Assembly (NCBI GenBank): GCA_004295885.1
Contig: SEDG01000030.1
Span: 1 to 14,509 of the forward strand
Direction: 5' to 3'
Length of the DNA: 14,509 nt
DNA from: Pedobacter sp.
GTDB taxonomy: Bacteria; Bacteroidota; Bacteroidia; Sphingobacteriales; Sphingobacteriaceae
Shown: positions 8,007-14,509 of the stretch, piece after piece
How the letters are laid out: each line of letters opens with the position of its first letter
Position numbering within the stretch: position 1 is the first letter of the stretch
Translations under genes and position numbers: made by a program
Notes under the pieces: model-generated
The model's input: the letters and a program-made list of their open reading frames with translations, nothing else
Database searches by the model: none
Told to the model about the DNA's origin: nothing

Positions 8007-10124
8007 TTGGCCGATATTAAAGTTGCATTAGTTGGTAATCCAAATACCGGAAAATCTACCCTCTTTAATCTGTTAACTGGGTTAAATCAAAAAATTGGAA
8101 ACTTTCCAGGCATTACAGTCGATAAAAAAGTAGGTTTTTGTAAACTTTCCGCTCATCAGAATGCCGAAATTATAGATCTACCAGGTACTTACAGTCTTTA
8201 TCCAAAGAGCAAGGACGAAAGTATCGTATTCCAAGTTTTAGCTGACAAAAATGACCCAAGCCATCCGGATGTTATTGTTGTTGTTGCTGATGCGACTAAC
8301 CTCCGCCGTAACTTATTGCTTTGTTCTCAGGTTGCCGATTTAGGCTTGCCTATGCTATTGGTTTTAAACATGACCGATTTAGCGAGAAAAGAAGGAATTC
8401 ACATCAACGTTAATATACTTGCCCAGCGATTGGGAATTCAGGTTGTTGCGATGTCTGCAAGGAGGAGCGATGGTTTGGATACTTTAAAAAAAGCAATCTC
8501 CCATACTACGGCTATCAGTACGCAATTAACAGGAATAGATGTAAGTGTTTTTGCACCCGAAGCCATTGCCGAAATAAAGAAAAAAATCAATACCGACAAT
8601 GATTATTTTGCTTTGCAGGTTTTACACCAACACGAGCATTTGGTATTTTTTACCGAAAAAGATCAACAAGAGATTGAGGCGATTGAAAAAGAACATCATT
8701 TTGAATCTTCTAAAATACAAGGTGCAGAAACCATAGCAAGGTATCGACATTTAAGTACTGTTTTAACAGATCTAATTTTTGATTTAGGAGCCGAGAAAAA
8801 GTTTAAGGTTACCGATAGATTAGATTCTATACTCACTAATCGCTTTTGGGGCTTTTTCATTTTCATAGGCATTCTATTCTTTGTATTTAATGCTATTTTT
8901 TCTTGGTCGGCCTATCCAATGGAGCTCATTGAGAATAGTTTCGTTTGGTTAACCGAATTTGGCCACGCACATTTACCAGACGGGGTTTTAACAAATCTCT
9001 TATTAGATGGAGTTGTCGCAGGCTTGGGTGGTATCATCATCTTTATCCCTCAAATAGCCATTTTGTTTGCCTTAATTTCCATTTTAGAAGATACGGGTTA
9101 TATGGCTAGGGTTACTTTCATGATGGATAAAATCATGCGTAAGTTTGGCTTAAGCGGTAAGTCTGTAGTCCCTATGATTGGAGGAATAGCTTGTGCAGTG
9201 CCTTCGATCATGAGTGCTCGTAACATCGAAAACTGGAAAGACAGAATCATTACCATTATGGTTACACCTTTGGTAAGCTGTTCGGCAAGGTTACCAGTCT
9301 ACACTTTGTTAATATCGTTGGTTGTGCCGAATAAGATGGTACTAGGTTTTTTAAGTCTGCAGGGATTAACCTTAATGGCCATGTATGTCATCAGTATTCT
9401 AGCTGCTGTATTGGTCGCTTTTGTGATGAAGTTTATCATCAAGGCAAAGGAGAAATCGTACTTTATAATGGAGCTTCCTGTTTACAGAATGCCAAGATGG
9501 AAGAACGTTTTTTATACGATGTTTGAGAAATCAAAAACATTTGTGTTTGAAGCGGGTAAGGTAATCATAGCCATCTCGATAGTATTGTGGGTGCTGGCAA
9601 CTTACGGGCCAGGGAAAAGATTCGATGCCATTGATAAAAAATATGATGCAGTTGAATTAAACATTAAGGATAGCACAAAACTGGCATCGTTAGAAAGAGA
9701 TAAGGCTGCAGAAAAACTAGAAAATTCTTATGCGGGTATTTTAGGGCAAACTATCGAGCCAGCTATAAAACCTTTAGGATTCGATTGGAAAATTGGCATC
9801 GCACTAATTACTTCATTTGCCGCCCGTGAGGCGTTCGTAGGGACCATGTCTACCATTTATAGTGTCGATAATGGGGACGAGCAAACTGCAACCATTCGTA
9901 ACAAGATGAGAGATGCTAAAAATCCAGAAACTGGCTTACCGGTATTCACTTTTGCAACTTCACTTTCATTAATGTTATTTTACGCATTCGCCATGCAATG
10001 CATGAGCACTGTGGCCGTTGTTTACCGTGAAACCAAATCTTGGAAATGGCCAGTTATTCAATTGGTTTACATGACGGCCATGGCATACGTAGCGAGTTTA
10101 ATAGCATATCAATTTTTGAAATAG
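8007..10124 (+). CDS. feoB: Ferrous iron transporter FeoB
   Basis: FeoB is the inner-membrane Fe(II) permease with an N-terminal GTPase. The G motifs are intact: G1 GNPNTGKST (residues 10-18), G2 threonine T37 in FPGITVD, G3 DLPG (57-60), G4 NMTD (121-124) and G5 SAR (150-152). A helical regulatory domain follows (about 165-275), then a polytopic membrane part. Both Gate repeats with their cysteines are recognisable (GGIACAVPSIMSAR and PLVSCSARLPVY), as is the late FAAREAFVGT motif. The 705-residue length is typical. Before that last motif is a charged, probably coiled segment of about 45 residues (KKYDAVELNIKDS to DKAAEKLENSY) that looks like an insert compared with the E. coli protein as I remember it. 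The start is TTG at 8007: the upstream frame has no better codon and any internal ATG would destroy G1. It lies 4 bp after feoA. Confidence 0.96.
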   Translation: MADIKVALVGNPNTGKSTLFNLLTGLNQKIGNFPGITVDKKVGFCKLSAHQNAEIIDLPGTYSLYPKSKDESIVFQVLADKNDPSHPDVIVVVADATNLRRNLLLCSQVADLGLPMLLVLNMTDLARKEGIHINVNILAQRLGIQVVAMSARRSDGLDTLKKAISHTTAISTQLTGIDVSVFAPEAIAEIKKKINTDNDYFALQVLHQHEHLVFFTEKDQQEIEAIEKEHHFESSKIQGAETIARYRHLSTVLTDLIFDLGAEKKFKVTDRLDSILTNRFWGFFIFIGILFFVFNAIFSWSAYPMELIENSFVWLTEFGHAHLPDGVLTNLLLDGVVAGLGGIIIFIPQIAILFALISILEDTGYMARVTFMMDKIMRKFGLSGKSVVPMIGGIACAVPSIMSARNIENWKDRIITIMVTPLVSCSARLPVYTLLISLVVPNKMVLGFLSLQGLTLMAMYVISILAAVLVAFVMKFIIKAKEKSYFIMELPVYRMPRWKNVFYTMFEKSKTFVFEAGKVIIAISIVLWVLATYGPGKRFDAIDKKYDAVELNIKDSTKLASLERDKAAEKLENSYAGILGQTIEPAIKPLGFDWKIGIALITSFAAREAFVGTMSTIYSVDNGDEQTATIRNKMRDAKNPETGLPVFTFATSLSLMLFYAFAMQCMSTVAVVYRETKSWKWPVIQLVYMTAMAYVASLIAYQFLK

Positions 10125-10152
10125 CAATTCTATTTTTCTTTATTAAGAATGC
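10124..10152 (+). terminator. Possible weak AT-rich hairpin after feoB
   Basis: ATTCT (10127-10131) pairs with AGAAT (10146-10150), extendable by GC/GC (10124-10125 with 10151-10152) across a one-base bulge. The loop contains a T-rich run. It lacks a GC core and a T tract after the stem, so it is a poor intrinsic terminator. It is the only hairpin seen immediately after feoB. Confidence 0.25.
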
Positions 10153-10191
10153 TTGTGGCGAATTTGCTACCTGATAATTGGAAGCTGATTA

Positions 10192-10300
10192 GGGCGTGGC
10201 CCAAGCTACGCAAGGGTCAGGCTATCCGCTACAATCTTTTTGTGCCTTCGCTTCGCTACAGCTAGGAACAAAAAGTATTTCCGCTACTATCCTTCACGCT
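10192..10300. repeat. Intergenic interspersed repeat, hairpin-forming (about 109 bp)
   Basis: This non-coding stretch resembles a dispersed intergenic element that I recall from Pedobacter and related genomes (start like GGGCGTGGCCCAAGC, middle GGGTCAGGCTATCCGCTAC, end like CCGCTACTATCCTTCACGC). It folds on itself: the outer arms GCGTG (10194-10198) and CACGC (10295-10299) are complementary. An inner stem pairs CTTTTTGTGCC (10236-10246) with GGAACAAAAAG (10265-10275) with one mismatch, around a loop containing TTCGCTTCGCTACAG. It encodes no protein and carries no transposase, so it is likely a non-autonomous, REP-like element. Copy number cannot be judged from this window, and the family assignment is from memory. 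Confidence 0.6.
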
Positions 10301-10324
10301 TGAAAAAATATCGTCTAAAAAATC

Positions 10325-10378
10325 GTTATTCTGACTTTGGAGGAATCTCATAAAGGTTCTTCGCAGGCTCAGAATGAC
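10325..10378. repeat. Second intergenic repeat, imperfect palindrome of the TCATTCTGAG type
   Basis: GTTATTCTGA (10325-10334) pairs with TCAGAATGAC (10369-10378) with a single G-T pair. Inside, GAATCT (10343-10348) pairs with AGGTTC (10354-10359) around CATAA, so the whole 54 bp forms one extended hairpin. Read on the minus strand it begins GTCATTCTGAGCCTGCGAAG, which resembles a widespread Bacteroidota intergenic repeat known to me as TGTCATTCTGAGCG...GAAGAATC. It starts only 25 bp after the preceding repeat and the two families do not share sequence. There is no coding capacity. Confidence 0.6.
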
Positions 10379-10420
10379 AAAACTCAGATAACCTTGAATG
10401 TAATTCTTAAAATATTTGGT

Positions 10421-10428
10421 TAAATTTG
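10421..10428 (+). promoter_or_regulatory. Promoter -7 element TAAATTTG before the SprT-like gene
   Basis: TAAATTTG matches TAnnTTTG at all fixed positions. The nearest upstream TTG (10394-10396) is 24 bases away, slightly long for a -33 element. The element ends only 4 bases before the GTG start codon at 10433, so transcription should begin at or within a base or two of the start codon, implying a leaderless mRNA. It is the only promoter candidate between the repeats and the gene. Confidence 0.55.
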
Positions 10429-10432
10429 TATT

Positions 10433-11044
10433 GTGGATAAAATCAATGTCTTAGCACAGTATATGCCTGCTGAAGCGGCACCTATCATTGCCAAATGGAT
10501 TGATTATTTTCAGTGTGAATTTAAAATTTCAAAAAATCGCTCTACTAAACTTGGCGATTATCGTCACCCATTTAAAGATAAGGGTCATAAAATTTCCGTT
10601 AATAATGATTTAAACCAATACGCTTTTTTGGTTACCACAGTGCACGAGTTTGCACACTTATTAACTTGGAACGACCATAAAAATAAAGCAAAACCTCACG
10701 GCACAGAATGGAAGACAAATTTTAAAAGAATGATGAAACCATTTTTTGAGATTCAGGTTTTTCCACAAGATATCCATCAAACCATTACCAATTATTTAAA
10801 CAACCCTGCTGCTTCAAGTTGTACTGATTTAACGCTTGCTAGAGCCTTAAAAAAATACGACACCCATTTGTCAACCACGAGGGTTGAGGAGCTTCCCATC
10901 CATTCCATATTTACCCTAAAAGACGGCAGGAAATTCAAGAAAGGGGAACGGATAAGAAAACGTTACAGATGCGAGTGTTTAGACAATGGAAATATTTATC
11001 TTTTCAATCCGCTTGCAGAAGTACTGTTGGCGACCGGCACATAA
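10433..11044 (+). CDS. SprT-like zinc metalloprotein
   Basis: This 203-residue cytosolic protein carries the SprT-like zincin motif VHEFAHLLTW (H71, E72, H75), followed by KPHGTEW, in which H89 is the likely third zinc ligand. Members include the eukaryotic DNA-protein crosslink protease Spartan and the bacterial protein SprT of unknown role. This protein has the HExxH core, but its C-terminal part shows only an isolated pair of cysteines (RCEC) and no full four-cysteine zinc ribbon. The start is GTG at 10433: a TAA sits in frame at 10421, the resulting N-terminus MDKINVLAQYMPAEAAP looks natural, and the next ATG is ten codons in. A TAAATTTG promoter element directly precedes it, so the mRNA may be leaderless. 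Its last 49 bp overlap the 3' end of the opposite-strand lipoprotein gene. The substrate is unknown; protease activity is inferred from the motif. Confidence 0.85.
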   Translation: MDKINVLAQYMPAEAAPIIAKWIDYFQCEFKISKNRSTKLGDYRHPFKDKGHKISVNNDLNQYAFLVTTVHEFAHLLTWNDHKNKAKPHGTEWKTNFKRMMKPFFEIQVFPQDIHQTITNYLNNPAASSCTDLTLARALKKYDTHLSTTRVEELPIHSIFTLKDGRKFKKGERIRKRYRCECLDNGNIYLFNPLAEVLLATGT

Positions 11045-11811
11045 ATCGCCTCTTTATCTTTTATGGTCCAAGAAAGGTTTAACTTCTGGTCCTTAAAGTT
11101 CATTGGGTCATTTAATAGACTATCAATAAATGCATCTTTTTCTTGAACCAAGATACTTGCGGTATAACTGTTCTGAATCTTACTTCTTAAAACGATATAC
11201 CTCGAATCTGGGAAAGTGGTAATGCTTTCAAAAACAACATCGAATCTATCAGCCCTGTTAATTACATCGTTTAATGTTTTCACATTATCTAACAAAGTTT
11301 TATCGGCGGTTTTAGTGGCGCTTAATGGGACATCTAGAAAAGGTAACGACTTAATTTCTCCACCTGCAGCAGCTGTTCTATTTTGTACTTTAAATATGGT
11401 ATTACTTCTTAAAAAAGTTCTTGAATCTTTAAATATCGAGCCATCGTCATTTGCCAATTGATTTTTTACCTCTTCTAAAATCAAGCTATCGTTTCTGAAA
11501 TAATATTTCTTGAGGCTATTGCTCACCCCACCATTGAAGGCGTGTTCAACTAATAAAATCGGCTGATCAGCTTCGCTGTATTTTTCTACATAAAATGATA
11601 AATCGCCCAGCATATAAACTAAACTGGTGGCTTTGGTGTAACGGTTTAGGTTCTTGTTTATCGAATCTGCGTAATGGAGAATTGAGTTAGCCGTTAAGTC
11701 GGTAGTATATTGGTCTGCAATTTCTGCTTGTGGATGGTCAGACTTGAATTTATTACAACCGGTAATTGTGCTAAAAACAGCCAATAGGATTAGAATAGTA
11801 TACAATTTCAT
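10996..11811 (-). CDS. Predicted lipoprotein of unknown function (271 aa)
   Basis: I do not recognise this protein. It begins with a lipoprotein signal: K2, a hydrophobic run LYTILILLAVFSTI and lipobox ITGC, giving an acylated C19 and a mature chain of 253 residues starting CNKFKSDHPQ. There are no membrane segments after that. The rest is mixed alpha/beta with aromatic-rich strands (LVYMLGDLSFYVEKYSE, KKYYFRNDSLILEEVKNQL) and a C-terminal KLNLSWTIKDKEAIYVPV strand pair, suggesting a compact periplasmic or surface domain. The ATG at 11811 is fixed by the signal peptide. It follows the E1 dehydrogenase gene on the same strand after 58 bp and could be read through from it, or have its own promoter: the spacer offers no clear TAnnTTTG, only TACCTAAT. 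Its 3' end overlaps the convergent SprT-like gene by 49 bp. Confidence 0.8.
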   Translation of the reverse strand: MKLYTILILLAVFSTITGCNKFKSDHPQAEIADQYTTDLTANSILHYADSINKNLNRYTKATSLVYMLGDLSFYVEKYSEADQPILLVEHAFNGGVSNSLKKYYFRNDSLILEEVKNQLANDDGSIFKDSRTFLRSNTIFKVQNRTAAAGGEIKSLPFLDVPLSATKTADKTLLDNVKTLNDVINRADRFDVVFESITTFPDSRYIVLRSKIQNSYTASILVQEKDAFIDSLLNDPMNFKDQKLNLSWTIKDKEAIYVPVANSTSASGLKR

Positions 11812-11869
11812 AGCGCTTTCATAAATTAGGTATCTTGTTTATGATAAGGCTATTATCGTGCCAATGCGT

Positions 11870-13846
11870 TTAGAAAGCCAATAATTTACTTACCGTTTCT
11901 TTCAATCTACTTTTAGCTAAAAAACTATCTTCCAATACTTTACTCATTGGGATGGCGGTATCTAAACTGGCACAACGCATTACAGGCGCATCTAAATATT
12001 CAAAGCAATTTTCTGAAATCCAAGCAGAAAGCTCTGCGCCAAAACCAGAGCTTAAAGTGTCTTCGTGTAAAATAATTACTCGTCCGGTTGCCTTAACAGC
12101 TTTTGCAACGGCTTCTTTGTCCCAAGGTTGTAAGCTTACTAAATCCACCAATGTGGCAGAAATTTCTGGATGATTATTTAAATATTCCAATGCCCAATGT
12201 ACGCCTAAACCATAGGTGATGATGCTTAACTGATCACCTTCTTTTAAAACATTTGCCTTCCCAATTTCTATAGTATAATAGCCGTCGGGCACCAATCCGC
12301 TTAAGCTTCGATATAAATATTTATGTTCAAAATAGATAACAGGATTTGGATCCTCAATAGCTGCAATTAATAAACCTTTCGCGTCATAAGGAAAAGCGGG
12401 ATAAACAACTTTTAAGCCAGGTGTTTTGGTAAACCAAGCTTCATTACTTTGTGAGTGAAATGGACCTGCTCCAGTTCCAGCTCCTGTTGGCATACGAACT
12501 ACAACGTCAGCTTTTTCGCCCCAGCGGTAATGAGTTTTTGCTAAATTATTCACAATCTGATTAAAACCACAGGTTACAAAATCTGCAAATTGCATTTCTA
12601 CTACTGCCTTATAACCATTTATGGATAGGCCTAGTCCGGCGCCAACAATTGCCGATTCACAAATTGGTGTATTTCGAACTCTTGCTTTACCAAATTGCGC
12701 TACAAAGCCTTCAGTTATCTTAAAAGCGCCGCCATATTCAGCTATATCTTGTCCCATGATAACTAAATTATCATGATGTAACATTCCTTCTCGCAATCCT
12801 TCAGTTATGGCATCTAGGTATCTCTTTTCAGTTTTATTTTCGCTTGGAAGAGTTTCTTTATAGGTATGAGGCGCAAACATATCATCCAACTCTGTGCTGT
12901 TATTTGCTATGGGTTCTTCTTCGTTAAAGGCGGCTTCAACTTCTTGTTCGATGTCAGATTTGAATCCACTTTTTATGCTTGCAATTAAATCTTCATTTAA
13001 AATATTTTCAGACAACAAGAATTTTTCGAAATTTTTAACGGGGTCTTTTTGTTCCCAAGTATCAAACAAATGTTGAGGAACGTATTTGGTGCCCGATGCT
13101 TCTTCGTGCCCACGCATTCTAAAGGTCAAACACTCTATTAAAACTGGTCTCGGATTTTTCCTGATGCTTTTGGCAACTTCAGAAATCTTATCATAAACTT
13201 CTAAAATGTTATTGCCATTCAGTTGAATACCTTCAATGCCGTAACCAATCGCCCTATCTACTAAATGTTCGCAGTTAAACTGCTCATTAATAGGAGTGGA
13301 GAGGCCATATCCGTTATTTTCTATCAAAAAGATAACTGGTAAATTCCAAACTGATGCCACATTTATGGCCTCGTGAAAATCTCCTTCACTGGTTGCACCT
13401 TCGCCTGTAAAAACTAAGGTTGCATTTTTTCTGTTGGCTATTAAATCTGCCAGTGCAATCCCATCGGCCAATGCCATTTGCGGACCTAAATGGGAAATCA
13501 TACCAATGATTTTATAATCCTGGGTACCAAAATGGAAGGAACGATCACGGCCTTTAGTAAAGCCAGAGATTTTACCTTGCCATTGTGCCATCAACTTTTT
13601 CAGTGGGATATTTCTACTAGTAAACACACCCAGATTGCGGTGCATTGGCAAGATATATTCATCGCTCTGCATGGCTAAAGTACTGCCAACGGCGATGGCT
13701 TCTTGTCCAATTCCTGAAAACCATTTCCCAATTCGACCTTGACGTAAAAGAATGAGCATTTTTTCTTCCACCATTCTCGGATAAAGCAATATTTTGTAAA
13801 GCGCTAAAAGGCTTGCATCATCTTTATCTTTCCTGTCGAACTGCAT
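11870..13846 (-). CDS. Fused E1 alpha/beta subunit of a thiamine-dependent 2-oxoacid dehydrogenase (branched-chain type likely)
   Basis: One 658-residue chain joins both E1 subunits, which decarboxylate a 2-oxoacid on thiamine diphosphate and acylate the lipoyl group of E2. The alpha half (about 1-275) has the thiamine-diphosphate motif GEGATSEGDFHEAIN...ENN (148-178) and the RMRGHEEA loop (H247). An acidic linker (about 295-335, rich in Glu and Asp) leads to the beta half (about 338-658), with PICESAI (E397), the MQFADF segment and the FHSQS histidine (H464). Fused E1 chains of this size occur in Bacteroidota and are usually annotated as 2-oxoisovalerate dehydrogenase. Pyruvate or other 2-oxoacids cannot be excluded from sequence alone. 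No E2 or E3 gene lies in the window. The ATG at 13846 gives MQFDRKDKDDASLLALYKIL, a sensible N-terminus. The 93-bp spacer to the upstream lutB-like gene is filled by a period-7 repeat and shows no TAnnTTTG promoter, so co-transcription with it is possible. Confidence 0.92.
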   Translation of the reverse strand: MQFDRKDKDDASLLALYKILLYPRMVEEKMLILLRQGRIGKWFSGIGQEAIAVGSTLAMQSDEYILPMHRNLGVFTSRNIPLKKLMAQWQGKISGFTKGRDRSFHFGTQDYKIIGMISHLGPQMALADGIALADLIANRKNATLVFTGEGATSEGDFHEAINVASVWNLPVIFLIENNGYGLSTPINEQFNCEHLVDRAIGYGIEGIQLNGNNILEVYDKISEVAKSIRKNPRPVLIECLTFRMRGHEEASGTKYVPQHLFDTWEQKDPVKNFEKFLLSENILNEDLIASIKSGFKSDIEQEVEAAFNEEEPIANNSTELDDMFAPHTYKETLPSENKTEKRYLDAITEGLREGMLHHDNLVIMGQDIAEYGGAFKITEGFVAQFGKARVRNTPICESAIVGAGLGLSINGYKAVVEMQFADFVTCGFNQIVNNLAKTHYRWGEKADVVVRMPTGAGTGAGPFHSQSNEAWFTKTPGLKVVYPAFPYDAKGLLIAAIEDPNPVIYFEHKYLYRSLSGLVPDGYYTIEIGKANVLKEGDQLSIITYGLGVHWALEYLNNHPEISATLVDLVSLQPWDKEAVAKAVKATGRVIILHEDTLSSGFGAELSAWISENCFEYLDAPVMRCASLDTAIPMSKVLEDSFLAKSRLKETVSKLLAF

Positions 13847-13856
13847 ATTTGGTTAG

Positions 13857-13954
13857 TATTAGTGTTTCGTTTTTAGTGTTTGATTTTGCTTAACTCAAAC
13901 TCCAAGCTCCAAACTTGATTTTGCTTCAAGCCTCCTGACTTATGACTCAGGACT
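13857..13954 (-). repeat. Degenerate tandem array with 7-bp period between lutB and the E1 gene
   Basis: Read on the minus strand from 13954, the sequence falls into fourteen in-phase 7-mers, among them AGTCCTG, AGTCATA, AGTCAGG, AGGCTTG, AAGCAAA, ATCAAGT, TTGGAGC, TTGGAGT, TTGAGTT, AAGCAAA, ATCAAAC, ACTAAAA, ACGAAAC and ACTAATA. AAGCAAAATCA occurs twice exactly 35 bp apart (13916-13926 and 13881-13891 on the plus strand), that is five periods. The first two units and part of the third lie inside lutB and encode its last codons and stop. An inverted repeat CCTGA (13934-13938) / TCAGG (13947-13951) surrounds the stop codon. I recall similar AGTC/TTGGAG heptads from other Bacteroidota spacers. 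Confidence 0.6.
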
Positions 13955-14509
13955 ATTCTTCTGCTGGTCTTCCCATTGTTTTGAGAAGGATTTCTCAGCT
14001 ATTTCAGGCATATCGCGATATTTCCCCCAGCTCTTTTTAAAGAATTTTTTAAGGAAGAAGTTTTTCATTTTACCGCCAACAAAATCCATTAGCGAACGTT
14101 TTTTCATTCCTTTTTTCCACAGGCTCCAACCTATATCTTCTTTTTTGGTATTGATATGCTCAGCAGCAGCGTCTCTTCTATTTAGGAGCAACATTTTATG
14201 GATATCAATTTTAACTGGGCAAACTTCAGAACATTTTCCGCAGAGACTAGAAGCGTAACTTAAATGCTTAAATTCTTTCATTCCCTTGAAATGTGGAGTG
14301 ACGATGGAGCCAATTGGGCCGCTATAAGTTGTGTTATAAGTATGACCGCCTATATTTTTATAAACAGGACAGGCATTTAAACAAGCTCCGCAACGAATAC
14401 AATAAAGTGCTTGTCTTTGCTCTTTCTGAGCTAACAGATTGGTTCTGCCATTATCTAAAAGGATAACATACATTTCTTCTGGACCATCAGTTTCATTTGC
14501 TTGCCTTGG
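13940..14509 (-). CDS. lutB: LutB-type iron-sulfur protein (lactate utilization), C-terminal part, cut by window edge
   Basis: LutB/LldF proteins carry two [4Fe-4S] clusters and belong to the LutABC complex that oxidises L-lactate to pyruvate. The frame is open from the right window edge to a TAA at 13940-13942, giving 189 of roughly 460 residues. The internal ATG at 14473 is not the start, because the conserved family segment ETDGPEEMYVILLDNGR straddles it. Ferredoxin-like cluster motifs are complete: CIRCGACLNACP and LCGKCSEVCP. Between them lies the conserved YSGPIGSIVTPHFKG segment. The C-terminal tail (about the last 60 residues) is strongly basic with KKFFKKSWGKYRDMPE. The last codons (SPES) and the stop lie in the period-7 repeat, so the extreme tail may be repeat-derived. 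LutA and LutC are not visible; they may lie beyond the edge. The fused E1 gene follows after 93 bp on the same strand. Confidence 0.88.
   Translation of the reverse strand, partial: PRQANETDGPEEMYVILLDNGRTNLLAQKEQRQALYCIRCGACLNACPVYKNIGGHTYNTTYSGPIGSIVTPHFKGMKEFKHLSYASSLCGKCSEVCPVKIDIHKMLLLNRRDAAAEHINTKKEDIGWSLWKKGMKKRSLMDFVGGKMKNFFLKKFFKKSWGKYRDMPEIAEKSFSKQWEDQQKNSPES

Noticed and set aside
10125..10432. Possible transposon remnant or small RNA gene in the feoB-SprT spacer
   Set aside because: No transposase fragment, terminal inverted repeats with target duplication, or promoter with terminator pair was found. The hairpins are explained by two dispersed intergenic repeats.
11216..13678. 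Several short plus-strand frames inside the lipoprotein and E1 genes
   Set aside because: All are antisense to genes with clear motifs, are 60-81 codons long, lack promoters or ribosome sites, and show no family resemblance.
13857..13954. CRISPR array
   Set aside because: The repeating unit is 7 bp with no 20-40 bp spacers, and no cas genes are present.

Overview
The window reads as chromosomal DNA of a Bacteroidota bacterium, most likely of the family Sphingobacteriaceae and close to Pedobacter. The grounds are the AT-rich base composition, a SprA homologue of the type 9 secretion/gliding machinery, a CarboxypepD-regulatory/plug/beta-barrel outer-membrane protein, promoter elements of the Bacteroidota TAnnTTTG type, start sites with weak or no Shine-Dalgarno sequence, and intergenic repeats of a kind I recall from Pedobacter-like genomes. 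The genus is inferred, not proven.

Layout, left to right. Positions 1-3729 (+) hold the C-terminal half of sprA, cut by the window edge. A TTG-N20-TACCTTTG promoter then leads into a compact cluster: gcvH (lipoyl carrier of glycine cleavage), a VanZ-like membrane protein starting on the base after the gcvH stop, and a 40-residue lipoprotein overlapping the VanZ gene by 14 bp. A 928-residue outer-membrane barrel protein follows, closed by the clearest terminator in the window (7680-7715). Next is feoA-feoB, the ferrous iron importer, with 4 bp between the genes. The 308-bp spacer 10125-10432 is mostly two different hairpin-forming repeats placed back to back, ending in a perfect TAAATTTG promoter element immediately before a GTG-started SprT-like metalloprotein gene.

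The right part is on the minus strand. An unrecognised 271-residue lipoprotein gene overlaps the 3' end of the SprT-like gene tail to tail by 49 bp. Upstream of it (on its strand) is a fused E1 alpha/beta 2-oxoacid dehydrogenase, and upstream of that the C-terminal part of a LutB-type iron-sulfur protein that runs off the right edge. The spacer between lutB and the E1 gene is a degenerate tandem array with a 7-bp period, which also encodes the last few lutB codons and its stop.

How the genes relate. The window is mainly housekeeping: secretion/cell surface (sprA, barrel protein), one-carbon metabolism (gcvH), iron import (feoAB) and central carbon oxidation (E1, LutB). I found no phage, transposase, CRISPR array, rRNA or tRNA, and no convincing new multi-gene system. 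The points most worth a second look are the period-7 array, the paired repeats at 10192-10378, the possibly leaderless SprT-like mRNA, the 5'-terminal hairpin of the gcvH transcript, and the Met/Gly/Gln-rich tail of the barrel protein next to feoAB.
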